Assembly (NCBI RefSeq): GCF_000732725.1
Contig: NZ_JPNB01000001.1
Coordinates: forward strand, 1,736,001-1,800,000
DNA from: Kineothrix alysoides
GTDB lineage: Bacteria > Bacillota > Clostridia > Lachnospirales > Lachnospiraceae
Direction: 5' to 3'
Length of the DNA: 64,000 nucleotides
Shown: piece after piece, positions 1 through 9,518 of the stretch
How positions within the stretch are numbered: the first letter of the stretch is position 1
Layout: every line of letters starts with the position of its first letter
Notes under the pieces: generated by a model
Told to the model about the DNA's origin: nothing
Databases searched by the model: none
The model's input: only the letters and a program-made list of their open reading frames with translations
Position numbers and translations under genes: made by a program

Positions 1-296
1 GTATATGAGGTAAATAAAATGTAGGTGTAAAGCAGCGAAAAGCCTACGCTTGTAATGTAGCGGACTGCCTTGGTCTCCTTCTTCTTAAAATAAGCCAGTA
101 TCGCCAAAATACTTGGGAGAATACAACAGGCTGCCACTATGGCATAGGATCCTATTGTCCTCGCTCCTTTTAATACCTCTATCAAATATGCTGCTGCGAG
201 AATGGCATTCATAATACAGACACCGACTATCGCCGTATAGTTTCTGCTCTGCTCCGCCACTCTTTCATCTGTTAAATCTAACTGTACTCCATTCAT
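1..296 (-). CDS. Partial multi-pass membrane protein, probable chemoreceptor N-terminus
   Basis: The reading frame starts at 296 with ATG behind GGAAGGAGC and runs off the left edge, so only about 98 residues are visible. They begin MNGVQLDLTDERVAEQSRNY and then give three hydrophobic stretches (roughly residues 20-43, 50-68 and 78-97) separated by a KKKETK loop. Methyl-accepting chemotaxis proteins of Clostridia with a multi-helix membrane sensor often begin this way, but no signalling domain is visible, so a diguanylate cyclase or kinase with the same kind of sensor is possible. It is divergent from the MoxR operon. Confidence 0.55.
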   Translation of the reverse strand, partial: MNGVQLDLTDERVAEQSRNYTAIVGVCIMNAILAAAYLIEVLKGARTIGSYAIVAACCILPSILAILAYFKKKETKAVRYITSVGFSLLYTYILFTSY

Positions 297-447
297 TTCT
301 TATCTGCTCCTTCCATTGACCCTTAGGATTGTTGTAAATACGTTACTTTATGTTCACTATCTTACTATTATCATTCAAAGTAAACAAAATATCAAGATAA
401 AATTCACATTTAATTATAGATATTATTGAAATATACATAGAATTGTA

Positions 448-476
448 TTGATAAATCGTATCCTCTGATACATAAT
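448..476 (+). promoter_or_regulatory. Probable promoter of the MoxR operon
   Basis: TTGATA at 448-453 and CATAAT at 471-476 are separated by 17 bases, about 55 bases before the moxR-like start. The rest of the 297-531 gap is very A+T rich and shows nothing else I can name. Confidence 0.55.
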
Positions 477-531
477 AAAAATATATTTATTTTCTTATAA
501 TATTACTTTCTTATAAAGGGGGACAAATGCA

Positions 532-1470
532 ATGCCTCAATCCGAAACGCTTCAAAAGATCATAAGCAATATGGAAACTGTCATCGTCGGCAAACGCAGT
601 GTCATTGAGCTTTCTCTCATCGCGCTGCTTTCCGACGGCCACCTTCTGTTAGAGGATGTGCCCGGAGTGGGCAAGACCACCTTGGCGAAGTCGCTGGCCC
701 AGTCTATCGAATGCAGCTTTGCCAGAGTTCAATTCACTCCTGATACTCTCCCAAGCGATGTTACCGGCATGACGATATACAATATGCAAACGGGTGAATT
801 TCGTTACTGTGCGGGCGTTGTGATGAACGATATTCTTCTTGCCGATGAAATCAACCGCACTTCGCCAAAGACGCAGGCCAGTCTCTTGGAAGCCATGGAA
901 GAGCACCAGGTGACGGTGGATGGCAATACCTATTCTCTGCCCCAGCTTTTCATGGTAATCGCCACGCAAAATCCCATAGAACAGCTAGGTACCTATCGTC
1001 TGCCTGAAGCCCAACTGGATCGCTTTATGATGAAGATTTCTATGGGATATCCTGAAAAAATCAAGGAAGAGACGGATATCGTCCGCCGTATCATGGAAGG
1101 TGAGCCTTTAAAGAGCCTTCTTCCCGTCTCATCCAAAGAGGAAATTCTTCATATAAAGGAAGAAGTCAAAGCCGTGACCGTACATGAAGATATTATTACC
1201 TATGCCGTAGAAATTGCCCGCAATACGAGGAAGAGCCGTTATCTTACTCTGGGCGCCAGCCCCCGGGCCGCTATCGCACTGACCCGCGCAGCAAGAAGCC
1301 GGGCTTACCTTCTCGGGCGCTCTTATGTTACGCCTGAAGATATTACCGTGCTTGCGCAGCCGGTGCTCATGCACCGTCTCATCCTTTCCTCAGAAGCCAG
1401 ATTGGAAGGGAAAAAGGAAAAGGATATTTTGGAAGAAGCGCTTCATCAGACAAAGGTACCCATCCTATGA
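532..1470 (+). CDS. MoxR-family AAA+ ATPase
   Basis: Cytosolic AAA+ ATPase of the MoxR family (312 residues, normal length), thought to act as a chaperone that matures partner proteins encoded beside it. Walker A is GVGKTT near residue 45-50, Walker B with the MoxR-type DEINR is near 105-109, and the sensor stretch ATQNPIEQ follows near 147. The ATG at 532 is chosen because GGGGG lies nine bases upstream; an ATG at 527 is out of frame. It overlaps the next gene by four bases, and MoxR-DUF58-transglutaminase is a recurrent operon. The client and process are not known from sequence. Confidence 0.93.
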   Translation: MPQSETLQKIISNMETVIVGKRSVIELSLIALLSDGHLLLEDVPGVGKTTLAKSLAQSIECSFARVQFTPDTLPSDVTGMTIYNMQTGEFRYCAGVVMNDILLADEINRTSPKTQASLLEAMEEHQVTVDGNTYSLPQLFMVIATQNPIEQLGTYRLPEAQLDRFMMKISMGYPEKIKEETDIVRRIMEGEPLKSLLPVSSKEEILHIKEEVKAVTVHEDIITYAVEIARNTRKSRYLTLGASPRAAIALTRAARSRAYLLGRSYVTPEDITVLAQPVLMHRLILSSEARLEGKKEKDILEEALHQTKVPIL

Positions 1471-2549
1471 GAAAAATAATTTATTTTATTTTTTTAATAG
1501 GTTCCATAGTATTGGCCAGCTTTCGGGGAGGCAATATTCCATATATGCTGTTTTACTTCGCCCTGCTCATTCCAGTTCTTGCTCTTACCTATTCCATATA
1601 TGTTTATTTCCGCTTCAAAATCGTACAGGAGGTTTCCCGGACTGTGGTGAAAGCGAAGGAGGTTCCTTACCGCCTCATTCTGGCAAACGAGGATTTCATT
1701 CCGTTTACCGACATTACTCTTCACTATTTTTCCGATATGGTAACGATAGAAGAGCGCAAGGATATAAATAACTTATGCCTGCTTCCTCATCAGATTCTCC
1801 GTGTGGATACAAAGATGTACTGTAAATACAGAGGTACCTATCCGGTAGGTGTAAAAAGCGTCTCCGTTACAGACTTCCTAGGGCTATTTACCATTACCTA
1901 CCCTATGACGACGCAGGTCAGGCTTACCGCTATGCCCCGTATCCTTCCTTTAGAACTCCTTATGGCAGACCTGCAAAAGAAAGATCCTAAGAACACTCGT
2001 TTCTCCGTTTCCAAGCTTCAGGAGCTTCCCGATTACGAAGCGCGGCCATACCGTCCCGGAGACCAGTTAAAATACATACATTGGAAGAATTCTGCCAAAA
2101 CCGGTGAACTTCTCGTTCGAAAACAAATGCCGGAAGAGCTGTTCGAAACCGTAATTATCATGGATTTATCTCCCATTCCGGGAGATATCGATATCCGTCT
2201 GCAAACGGAAGATAATATTATCGAGTCCGTAATCGCCTTCGTACACGACTATTATTTGAAGCAGATTCCCGTTCGCGTCGTATATATGGAGGATGATAAG
2301 CTAAAGGAGCTTCTCATAAATGCCCGGACCGGTTTCGAGCGGTTTTATGAGATTTGTGCTGTACTTTCCTTTCATTCTTCTCTTCCCTTAGAAAAGGTAT
2401 GGGCAAATTATAGTTCACAGACAGCTCATTCCTATGCCGTCATCCTCATTACTGCCTCCGTCTCAGGCGATTTAAGGCGTTACACGGAAGAAAACGGCAG
2501 AATCGGCAACGAAGTAATCCTAATTGATACCGGAGGATTGTCCCTATGA
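1467..2549 (+). CDS. DUF58 membrane-anchored protein
   Basis: DUF58-family protein of 360 residues. Two closely spaced N-terminal membrane segments (about 3-19 and 26-48) are followed by a soluble part. The family signature RPYRPGD...IHWKNSAK lies at about 193-210, and the rest resembles the von Willebrand A-like half of the family. It starts inside the stop of the MoxR gene (ATGA overlap) and overlaps the following transglutaminase gene by four bases, so the three are translationally coupled. The family has been linked to envelope or stress functions; the exact role here is unknown. Confidence 0.9.
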   Translation: MRKIIYFIFLIGSIVLASFRGGNIPYMLFYFALLIPVLALTYSIYVYFRFKIVQEVSRTVVKAKEVPYRLILANEDFIPFTDITLHYFSDMVTIEERKDINNLCLLPHQILRVDTKMYCKYRGTYPVGVKSVSVTDFLGLFTITYPMTTQVRLTAMPRILPLELLMADLQKKDPKNTRFSVSKLQELPDYEARPYRPGDQLKYIHWKNSAKTGELLVRKQMPEELFETVIIMDLSPIPGDIDIRLQTEDNIIESVIAFVHDYYLKQIPVRVVYMEDDKLKELLINARTGFERFYEICAVLSFHSSLPLEKVWANYSSQTAHSYAVILITASVSGDLRRYTEENGRIGNEVILIDTGGLSL

Positions 2550-4780
2550 AAAATTGGATTGTCGAAAAGACCGGAAGCTTAAGAAAATATTATGAAATAC
2601 TTTATTCGGCTGCTCTTTGCATGGGCCTTATTCTGCTTGCAGACAGCTTGTTTTCACTTCCCTATCGCACTGTTTTTTTCCTGCTTTCCTCCCTGCTTTG
2701 GCAATTTTTCATTTATACGGCGGAAGAAAAAAATCTCCGTTTTCCATTGTGGAGCAGCCTGGGAGTATTGCTCGTCTTTGTCTACCTGTTTTTATATGCC
2801 GGAGGCAAAAATCTCGTCCCATATTTCTATTTTCTCGGTTTGGCGTCGATTTGCGTTCCGCTTTCCATTCTGTGCTATCTGACCGGTCAAAGGCTATGGC
2901 TGAAAGCCTTGCTCTGCTTTTCTCAGCTTATTTGCCTCATTGTTTTCAGCATACAGAAACTTTCCCTCTCAAAATGGGCCGTATGCCTTATTTTGTTCTG
3001 CTTTCTGCTCTTTCTTGCAGAGCTTTCCTGTGCGTTTTCCGAAGGAAAAGCAGGGCAGAAAATACTTTACCTGACACCCTTCTTTTTCCTGGCCATGCTG
3101 TTCCTATTCCTTCTGCCCGTGAAAGAAACGCCAATACGATGGCATGCAGTAAAAAATGTGTTTAAAGCGGTACGAGAGGAACTGACCGCCCTCATTATAA
3201 ATGCAGAGTATTTCTTTTCCGGAGACAGCGGCAACTATTCCCTAAGCTTTGCCGGTTATGACGAGGATAGCGGAATCGGAGGGAAAGTCCTTTCCTCCGA
3301 TAGTCCACAGATTTCCATTATCGGCGACCAGACCAAGGCTCCTCTTTATCTGGCAGGAAACATACGCGACTTCTATAACGGTCATGGTTGGGAACTGCGC
3401 GCGGCAGGGAAGCCTTACGAGGGAGAAGAATACATCCTGCAATACGATGGGCTGATGTCCTCTCTTTCACAGAGTATTTATTCACAGGAGGATATCGAAG
3501 AGCTGGTAAACTATAGCTATTACAATATTACCTATAAAAGCTTGAAGACAAAGAGCCTGTTCTTCGCCCCATTTACCCAGAACATCCTGCTTTTTAACGA
3601 GAAGCCCACCGCCTCTGCTTACGGTGACGGGCTCCGGCTTTCCAAAGCACAAGGCATGGGCTTTCATTATCAGCTCCATCTTATGGAGCTTAATTATTCT
3701 GACGAAAAGGTAAAACAGCTTTTAAGGGGGCATGCATGGAGGGTCATTCCTTCTCTTACGCAAGCAGCCGCTAAGAGGCAGAGCTTCATCCATGAACATT
3801 ATACGCTCCTTCCCGATTCACTCCCTTCCCGTGTTTATTCACTGGCGGAAGAAATTACATCCAAAGAAGATAACGACTATGACCGTATGAAGGCAATCGA
3901 GAATTATCTGAGCGAATATACTTATACTACTTCTCCCCAGCCGCTTCCCGAAGAAGCGGACGTAGTTGACGGGTTCCTCTTCCAAAGCAGGACCGGCTAC
4001 TGTACATATTTTGCCTCTGCGATGGCGGTTCTCGGACGCTGTGAGGGCATTCCTACCCGCTATGTGGAGGGCTTTGTTTCTAATGGTTCCTACCACTATG
4101 ATAACCGCACCCTGAACCTCTCCGGCAACAATGCTCATGCATGGGTGGAGGTATATATCGATAATATCGGCTGGATTCCCTACGACCCTACGCCCCGCTA
4201 CTACACAGTCACTAACACGGCATGGGGGCAAAGCGGGGAAACTGCCGTTGCCGCTGCCATCACTACGCCAACCATTCCTTATGCAAATCCTTCTCCGGTT
4301 CCTGAAGAAAACGAAACCTATGAAATCACCAATTTCTCTGTCCTGGAAAGTGGGAAGGAGCTTTTACTCTTCGTTTTGGATGGTCTGCTCCTTATGTGTA
4401 TCGTAAGCTTCATTATCTTTCTCCTTCTTCTCTTACGAAACCAATTACAGCACCGGCGCTACATGGCAGGAAGCGACTACGGGAAGATACAGTTTCACAT
4501 GAAAAAAGCCTTCCAATTCGGAAGGCTGTATGGTTATCCCATAGATGCAGGAGAAACCCTTTCGGATTACGGCGCCCGGACCGAAGGTAGTCTGGACACA
4601 TCCGAATACTCTTTTTTAGATATATGTGATTTGTTCCAAAGCATCCGCTTCGGAGGCCGCCCTATCTCAGACATGAATATCAAGGTGATGGAGGCTTATA
4701 CCTCCTCCTTGCAAAAAAAATATCTAAAGCAATGCGGCCGTATGAAACGTCTGCTGTATTTTGTGATGCCGAATGCATAA
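2546..4780 (+). CDS. Membrane transglutaminase-like protein (TgpA type)
   Basis: A 744-residue protein with a block of hydrophobic helices over about residues 15-195, a large extracytoplasmic region, and one more membrane segment near 605-632 before a cytoplasmic tail. The transglutaminase-like (papain-fold) triad is visible: Cys486 in GYCTYFA, His531 in AHAWVEV and Asp547 in PYDPTP. This order (N-terminal helices, transglutaminase core, C-terminal helix and DUF4129-like tail) is that of TgpA-type proteins. As the third gene of the MoxR-DUF58 operon it may process or cross-link an envelope protein. The target is not known; the lipoprotein and glucosaminidase genes opposite are only neighbours. 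Confidence 0.9.
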   Translation: MKNWIVEKTGSLRKYYEILYSAALCMGLILLADSLFSLPYRTVFFLLSSLLWQFFIYTAEEKNLRFPLWSSLGVLLVFVYLFLYAGGKNLVPYFYFLGLASICVPLSILCYLTGQRLWLKALLCFSQLICLIVFSIQKLSLSKWAVCLILFCFLLFLAELSCAFSEGKAGQKILYLTPFFFLAMLFLFLLPVKETPIRWHAVKNVFKAVREELTALIINAEYFFSGDSGNYSLSFAGYDEDSGIGGKVLSSDSPQISIIGDQTKAPLYLAGNIRDFYNGHGWELRAAGKPYEGEEYILQYDGLMSSLSQSIYSQEDIEELVNYSYYNITYKSLKTKSLFFAPFTQNILLFNEKPTASAYGDGLRLSKAQGMGFHYQLHLMELNYSDEKVKQLLRGHAWRVIPSLTQAAAKRQSFIHEHYTLLPDSLPSRVYSLAEEITSKEDNDYDRMKAIENYLSEYTYTTSPQPLPEEADVVDGFLFQSRTGYCTYFASAMAVLGRCEGIPTRYVEGFVSNGSYHYDNRTLNLSGNNAHAWVEVYIDNIGWIPYDPTPRYYTVTNTAWGQSGETAVAAAITTPTIPYANPSPVPEENETYEITNFSVLESGKELLLFVLDGLLLMCIVSFIIFLLLLLRNQLQHRRYMAGSDYGKIQFHMKKAFQFGRLYGYPIDAGETLSDYGARTEGSLDTSEYSFLDICDLFQSIRFGGRPISDMNIKVMEAYTSSLQKKYLKQCGRMKRLLYFVMPNA

Positions 4781-4804
4781 AGAGAAGCTAATACCCTTCT
4801 CTTT
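4779..4804. terminator. Bidirectional terminator between convergent genes
   Basis: AAAGAGAAG (4779-4787) and CTTCTCTTT (4796-4804) form a nine-base-pair stem with an eight-base loop. It overlaps the ends of the transglutaminase and cupin genes and is flanked by T-rich sequence on the plus strand. Confidence 0.6.
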
Positions 4805-5213
4805 CTTCTTCCTTCGTCCGATGGACAGTTCCTCTCGGATGTGCAGGCGGCGCATAGACAGAGGAAAGTCTAAGCGGACTTTTGCCAGAATTAATTATAT
4901 TATGCCAAACACCCGCCGGTATGAAGATTGTATCGCCTGCGGACAGATGCTGCTGAAAGTCCAGTCGATCCACATAATTTCCTATTTTAACGAGTCCCTG
5001 CCCTTCCTTCACGCTGAGGATGTGGTCAGTATTGTGATGTACCTCAATGCCAATTTCTCCATATACCGGAATACACATAACTGTCATCTGTAAATTTGAA
5101 CCGGTCCATAATGCCGTGCGGAAATTCTGGTTCCGCTTAGTTTCATGCTCGACGTTTGTGGCAAAGGAAAGCGGTCCGTAATCGGTACTGCTTATGCCAC
5201 GATAATAGTTCAT
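4788..5213 (-). CDS. Small cupin-domain protein
   Basis: A 141-residue single-domain cupin. Motif 1 is seen around EVHHNTDH (His59, His60, His64, Glu70) and motif 2 around PAGVWHN (His104), giving the usual metal ligands. No signal peptide is present. The start follows AAGGAG at a seven-base distance. Small cupins of this kind may bind a metal and an organic substrate, for example as isomerases or dioxygenases, or simply sense a ligand, and the sequence does not decide. It is convergent with the transglutaminase gene and shares a terminator with it. Confidence 0.85.
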   Translation of the reverse strand: MNYYRGISSTDYGPLSFATNVEHETKRNQNFRTALWTGSNLQMTVMCIPVYGEIGIEVHHNTDHILSVKEGQGLVKIGNYVDRLDFQQHLSAGDTIFIPAGVWHNIINSGKSPLRLSSVYAPPAHPRGTVHRTKEEEREGY

Positions 5214-5304
5214 AGGAAAACTCCTTTTCCTACTCTTAGAACATCATATGCGGCAAAACATACTCTTGTGATGGCGTATGTATTTTACTTCGCTCTCATT
5301 ATTT

Positions 5305-7044
5305 TTAGAGGATATCATCCGTCCACTCGATGTCTACATCGCCGCTATTGCTGTCACCTCCGTTATCTCCACCGCTTCCGCTGTCGGGCTGGCTTCCTCC
5401 ACTGTCCGTATTTCCACCGCCTGAACTTTGACCGCCGCTGTCCGAACTTCCTCCGGCGCTTTGTCCGCCGCTACCCGTACTTCCGCCTCCGGCACTTTGA
5501 CCACCGGCATTATTCTGGCTGCTGTCTCCTGAACCGGCTGGTGCGGCCGCCTGCGGCACCGGCTGCTTCGGCACTGCCGGTACTTCTGTTCCGGACGGCG
5601 CAGAAGCTGATGACGTTTTAGCTGCACCTGCCTTTGAAGACTTAGATGTACCTTCCTGCACATCTTTTTTTATGATTCCCACTCCTCTGTTTTCGTAAGG
5701 CTTAGATTTACTGCCGCCCGTTTTCTCGGTCCCGCCGTTTGTTTCTCCGATTTCGTTATCTGTTTGTGCGTTCCCATTGTCCGCAGGAAATTGTTCTTTC
5801 TCATATGCTTCGAAAGGGTCTGCCTTTCGGTAATCTTCTACTGTGCCCAGCACATGCCATCTGCTGCCGTCGAACCATTCAATATTGGAATCATAGATTC
5901 TTACCTTAACCGCTCCGCTGTCAATCATTTGTTCCTGAGTTCCCGAATCATTTTTCATCTGCGGCTCATATAGGGCAATCTCAGGATAAGGCTCCATTCC
6001 GAGCGCAGAACAATCGAAAACAAAGGAACCTGCTGCCGCTTCCTCCGGTACATTCACGAACAAATATCCACTCTTATCCGCTGTATAAGCATATACGATG
6101 AAATTGTCCTCCCCGTTTCCCACATTCTTCCGGCTGCTGTCCAACTGCGCTACCGCCGTTATACCGCCATCTTTAAATGCTCCGCTATACTCCGTCATAT
6201 CCATATCTGCTCTATTGCTCCACAGAGCGAACAAATCGGATGCCTCATGGTCATAGCTTACCTGTGCAGTATAATCCCCGGTGCAAACCCCGTTTTCGAA
6301 GGTTCCCGTCTCATGATATACATATCCGCTCCCAGCCATACAAAGCCATGCTTCAAAATCCCCCTGGTACTTCCCGTCTACGAGCTTTGTGGTTAACATC
6401 TGAAGGCTGTCTTCTCTTCGCATCAGCCCCGATACACTGCCGTCATCCGCTACATACCATGCACTTGAATACTTCTCATCCGATTCGTCATATCCTGCCT
6501 CAAAGCAAAGCGCCGCCTTTCCCGCCTCGTCCGTCATATAATACCGCCTGCTGCCCTCACGCAGCTTCGGCATCATAAGGCTTTGCCAGTCGTCACTAAG
6601 AAGCATCCCTGCCGCCTCATCCAAATATCCGGGAGTGCTCAGATTCGAAAGCAGGCGCTCTGCCTCCGCCTTTATCCCATCGCTCTCCTCCTCTATATTC
6701 ACTGTTATATCTTTTAATAATTCTATACATTGTACGTCGTTATATAGGCGGTAGCATTGCTCCAGCAGGTCGCGCTGCCTCTTGCGCATACCTTCTTCCC
6801 CATACAAATTAGCCAGCTCTTTATAATCATCGGCCGTGAATTCTCCAGAGGCATATTTTATTTCATATTCCTCTATGGCGCTTTTTTCCTCTCCGAGACT
6901 TGGATCAGCAGAATTTTCACCCGCCTGCCCGGAAGCCGTTTCTTCTTTTTTTTCTTCCGTTCCTTTATCTGCCTGTGCACATCCTCCTAAAAGCAGCAGC
7001 AGAGAAATGGAGAAAATTACCACAACCTTCCTTTTCCTCTTCAT
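5305..7044 (-). CDS. Lipoprotein with Gly/Ser-rich C-terminal tail
   Basis: I place the start at 7044 (MKRKRK...) rather than 24 bases upstream because GAAGGAG sits at a good distance from it and it begins a clean lipoprotein signal: basic residues, a Leu-rich core and LLGGC. The product has about 579 residues. After an acidic Lys/Glu-rich linker comes a globular region without a family I recognise, rich in Tyr/Trp and beta-type spacing. The last about 75 residues are a Gly-Ser-Gln-Asp tail built from GGQSAGG-like repeats, ending in an acidic DVDIEWTDDIL. It lies 34 bases downstream of the glucosaminidase gene, likely one transcript, suggesting a cell-surface role. Confidence 0.8.
   Translation of the reverse strand: MKRKRKVVVIFSISLLLLLGGCAQADKGTEEKKEETASGQAGENSADPSLGEEKSAIEEYEIKYASGEFTADDYKELANLYGEEGMRKRQRDLLEQCYRLYNDVQCIELLKDITVNIEEESDGIKAEAERLLSNLSTPGYLDEAAGMLLSDDWQSLMMPKLREGSRRYYMTDEAGKAALCFEAGYDESDEKYSSAWYVADDGSVSGLMRREDSLQMLTTKLVDGKYQGDFEAWLCMAGSGYVYHETGTFENGVCTGDYTAQVSYDHEASDLFALWSNRADMDMTEYSGAFKDGGITAVAQLDSSRKNVGNGEDNFIVYAYTADKSGYLFVNVPEEAAAGSFVFDCSALGMEPYPEIALYEPQMKNDSGTQEQMIDSGAVKVRIYDSNIEWFDGSRWHVLGTVEDYRKADPFEAYEKEQFPADNGNAQTDNEIGETNGGTEKTGGSKSKPYENRGVGIIKKDVQEGTSKSSKAGAAKTSSASAPSGTEVPAVPKQPVPQAAAPAGSGDSSQNNAGGQSAGGGSTGSGGQSAGGSSDSGGQSSGGGNTDSGGSQPDSGSGGDNGGDSNSGDVDIEWTDDIL
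5345..5530 (-). repeat. Degenerate in-gene repeat coding Gly/Ser tail
   Basis: Within the lipoprotein gene, degenerate repeats of about 30-36 bases encode GGQSAGGGS / GGQSAGGSS / GGQSSGGGN followed by DSGG units. Such repeats can change copy number by slippage, so tail length may vary between strains. Confidence 0.6.
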
Positions 7045-7078
7045 CGCTTTATGTTCTCCTTCTTTCATCCTTTTCCTG

Positions 7079-9415
7079 TCATCCTCCTGCTTTATCCGCG
7101 TCCTCGATCAATTTTCTAAGAAATAAATCAGCGCTGGAATTTTTCTCATACTGACCGCCGGAAAGCACTTGATTCGCCAGCAAATAGATGCTCTTCCATA
7201 CAGTAGGCCCATATAAAATCACCTCCGCATTATCCTTTGTAAGGATAATATATCCGCGAAAGGCATATTCCACTTTATACTGATTGGCAGGCAAACCTAC
7301 CAAAACTGAGGTAAAACGATGTCTTCCCGAGACGGTTTCGTATATTTTATCCTCCAATATTCCATCCGCATTTTTGCCATAGGACATACCGCTCAGAACC
7401 TTTTCTCCCCCCTTTACCAAAGGATACTGTGCCCTGTTCGAATTGTTCATAACAAGAGTTCCATATTCCTTCAGCACATATCCGGCAGTTCCTCCCGAAA
7501 CGAGCTGAGACCGAAGACTCGACGATATACCCGTCTTAAAACGTATACCGGACTTTCCCGTGATCCGGATAGAAAAGCCGTGGTATGAAAGAATATCCTC
7601 CAGCTCGGGAACCGCAGTTGCTTCATAAACGGTGCCATTATGCTTAAGTGTCCAGACATACATTCCTATCGGAACGTTTGCCCCGTTGTATTTATACATT
7701 ACGGCAGTTTTCACATTTCCGCCTGCGGCTGTTACCACATATTTCCCATCACGCACAGTCGCCGCATATCCGATTCCATCCAGATATATATTGGCATCTG
7801 AATATCCCGCAGGAGGTGCCAGAGATACACTGTAGGATATTGTCGGTATGGAACATGCCTCCGGCGGCATATTGTTATAGACCGGTATCTTGAATACGAA
7901 TGTGTTGTCGAGGGAACCGGCGCTGTTATACAGCTTGCGTATATTCTCCCCCTCATTGGCCGGAGCGCATATATTCTGCATATACTGATGCCAGAACAGC
8001 CCGTTATAGCTTCCATCCACATCGAATTTCTGTAAGTACAGGGTATCCTGACCTTTCAATATATAATTTTGTGAGATGACTTTTGCACCGCCCAAAATAG
8101 CGGTATATCCATCCGTCCAGCCCTCTGCTTTTGCCCTGGCAAGCCCACTTTCTATCACTGCCTTGTCATTGTTTCCCGTAGCTGCAATATTAAAATAATT
8201 ATAATAGCCCTCGTACCCGGAGTAGACCCCGGAGATCAGAGAAGAGGTTCCTTTTCCCTGTTCCTGATATACTCTGCAAGCGAGGTGGAACGGACTTACT
8301 TTCAGCGCTGAGCCTACCGTCCAAAATATATTGGCGTAAGTAAGTGAGGTCTTGGGAGCAGTACCTGCCATGAATGTCTGATTCAGAAAGCTCTGTACGG
8401 CCGCTTGCGTATGATAGGATTCGTTATAGGTAAGGAGCTCAAACTGGAAAATACGTGATTCGTTCAGGCCGTTCCTCGGATCGAGATAATGCTCTAACGC
8501 TCCCTTCGATGCATAGGACCACTTCTCACTATACTTTCCTTCCTGCATGTAAGCCGGCAAATAAGATTCTACCAGACTCCTTCCATCCTTTATTTCCTCC
8601 GATACGACATAATTCCAGTCTAAATTGGTATTCATCTTTACAAAGGTCCACTTGGGATGCGCTTGCTTCAACGCCGTCAGCGCTGCTTTGTAACTATCGG
8701 GAAACTGCTCGATATCCGCATAAGTCTGAATAGCGCTTCTGGCTGCCGCAAAAGGAAGCACTTTACCCGAACTGTTATTATAAGACTCCTCCCATTCCAG
8801 AAACACTTCGTCGGAGCATGCCAGATAAGCCCTCGGAATATATCCGCTATATTCCGCTTCTTGGAAATATAGAGTAACATATACCCACAGCTCGTCATTT
8901 TCATCCGCAAGAACATCCTTAATCTGCACCTGCTGTCCGCTGGGCACGGTTATCACTGCGTTGCTGTCATACAAAGCTTCCATTCGTATGGAATATTCGT
9001 CGCACAAATACACCAGCGCTATTACCGTATGATCCCCTAAAATATTTTTTAAGGCATTTGATGCTTCTTCCATTCGTGCAGCATCTTCTTCTGTTTTGTA
9101 TGTATCTGCCGCCGAAGAAGTTATCGGTTCTGCCTCTTCTCCTGACTGCGTCTCTAACCCTGTCGCATTCAGGTTATCCGCTTCTTCATCGTCGCTGTCC
9201 CCAGAGGACTCCTCTGTTCCGGCACTTATTCCGGCGCCGGAAGCCCCTTCTATTCCACTGCTTCCAGTATTAATAGTATTCACGTCATTTTCACTGACCG
9301 AAATCTTCTCAAAACTAGAATTTCCTTCTGCCAGCACAGGGAAAGTAACTATAGGAACAGGAAACAAATATACGAATAAAATCGATGCCGCTAACAGCAC
9401 TGTCAATTTTCTCAT
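7079..9415 (-). CDS. Secreted endo-beta-N-acetylglucosaminidase (autolysin)
   Basis: A 778-residue secreted protein with a signal peptide (residues 1-29), an acidic Ser/Glu-rich spacer to about 115, an SH3-like segment (about 130-205) and a glucosaminidase catalytic region near 225-480 with the typical LDPRNGL and YQEQGKG landmarks, the latter containing a likely catalytic Glu. The C-terminal third (about 500-778) is beta-rich and may bind the wall. It would cleave N-acetylglucosaminyl bonds in peptidoglycan during growth or cell separation. It heads a two-gene unit with the lipoprotein gene and has its own promoter. Confidence 0.88.
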   Translation of the reverse strand: MRKLTVLLAASILFVYLFPVPIVTFPVLAEGNSSFEKISVSENDVNTINTGSSGIEGASGAGISAGTEESSGDSDDEEADNLNATGLETQSGEEAEPITSSAADTYKTEEDAARMEEASNALKNILGDHTVIALVYLCDEYSIRMEALYDSNAVITVPSGQQVQIKDVLADENDELWVYVTLYFQEAEYSGYIPRAYLACSDEVFLEWEESYNNSSGKVLPFAAARSAIQTYADIEQFPDSYKAALTALKQAHPKWTFVKMNTNLDWNYVVSEEIKDGRSLVESYLPAYMQEGKYSEKWSYASKGALEHYLDPRNGLNESRIFQFELLTYNESYHTQAAVQSFLNQTFMAGTAPKTSLTYANIFWTVGSALKVSPFHLACRVYQEQGKGTSSLISGVYSGYEGYYNYFNIAATGNNDKAVIESGLARAKAEGWTDGYTAILGGAKVISQNYILKGQDTLYLQKFDVDGSYNGLFWHQYMQNICAPANEGENIRKLYNSAGSLDNTFVFKIPVYNNMPPEACSIPTISYSVSLAPPAGYSDANIYLDGIGYAATVRDGKYVVTAAGGNVKTAVMYKYNGANVPIGMYVWTLKHNGTVYEATAVPELEDILSYHGFSIRITGKSGIRFKTGISSSLRSQLVSGGTAGYVLKEYGTLVMNNSNRAQYPLVKGGEKVLSGMSYGKNADGILEDKIYETVSGRHRFTSVLVGLPANQYKVEYAFRGYIILTKDNAEVILYGPTVWKSIYLLANQVLSGGQYEKNSSADLFLRKLIEDADKAGG

Positions 9416-9470
9416 ATAATAATTTTGCCTTTCTTATCGTTTGTATTTTCCCCTTTACAAACACCTTTTC

Positions 9471-9499
9471 ATTATACAAAAGGCGGCTGTAAATGACAA
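9471..9499 (-). promoter_or_regulatory. Promoter of the glucosaminidase gene
   Basis: On the minus strand TTGTCA (9494-9499) and TATAAT (9471-9476) are separated by 17 bases, about 55 bases before the start. Confidence 0.65.
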
Positions 9500-9518
9500 T
9501 TCTCGCAGGCACTCCAAA

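Noticed and set aside
5342-5530. CRISPR-like array
   Set aside because: The repeats are degenerate, have no unique spacers of equal length, and are in frame inside a lipoprotein gene.
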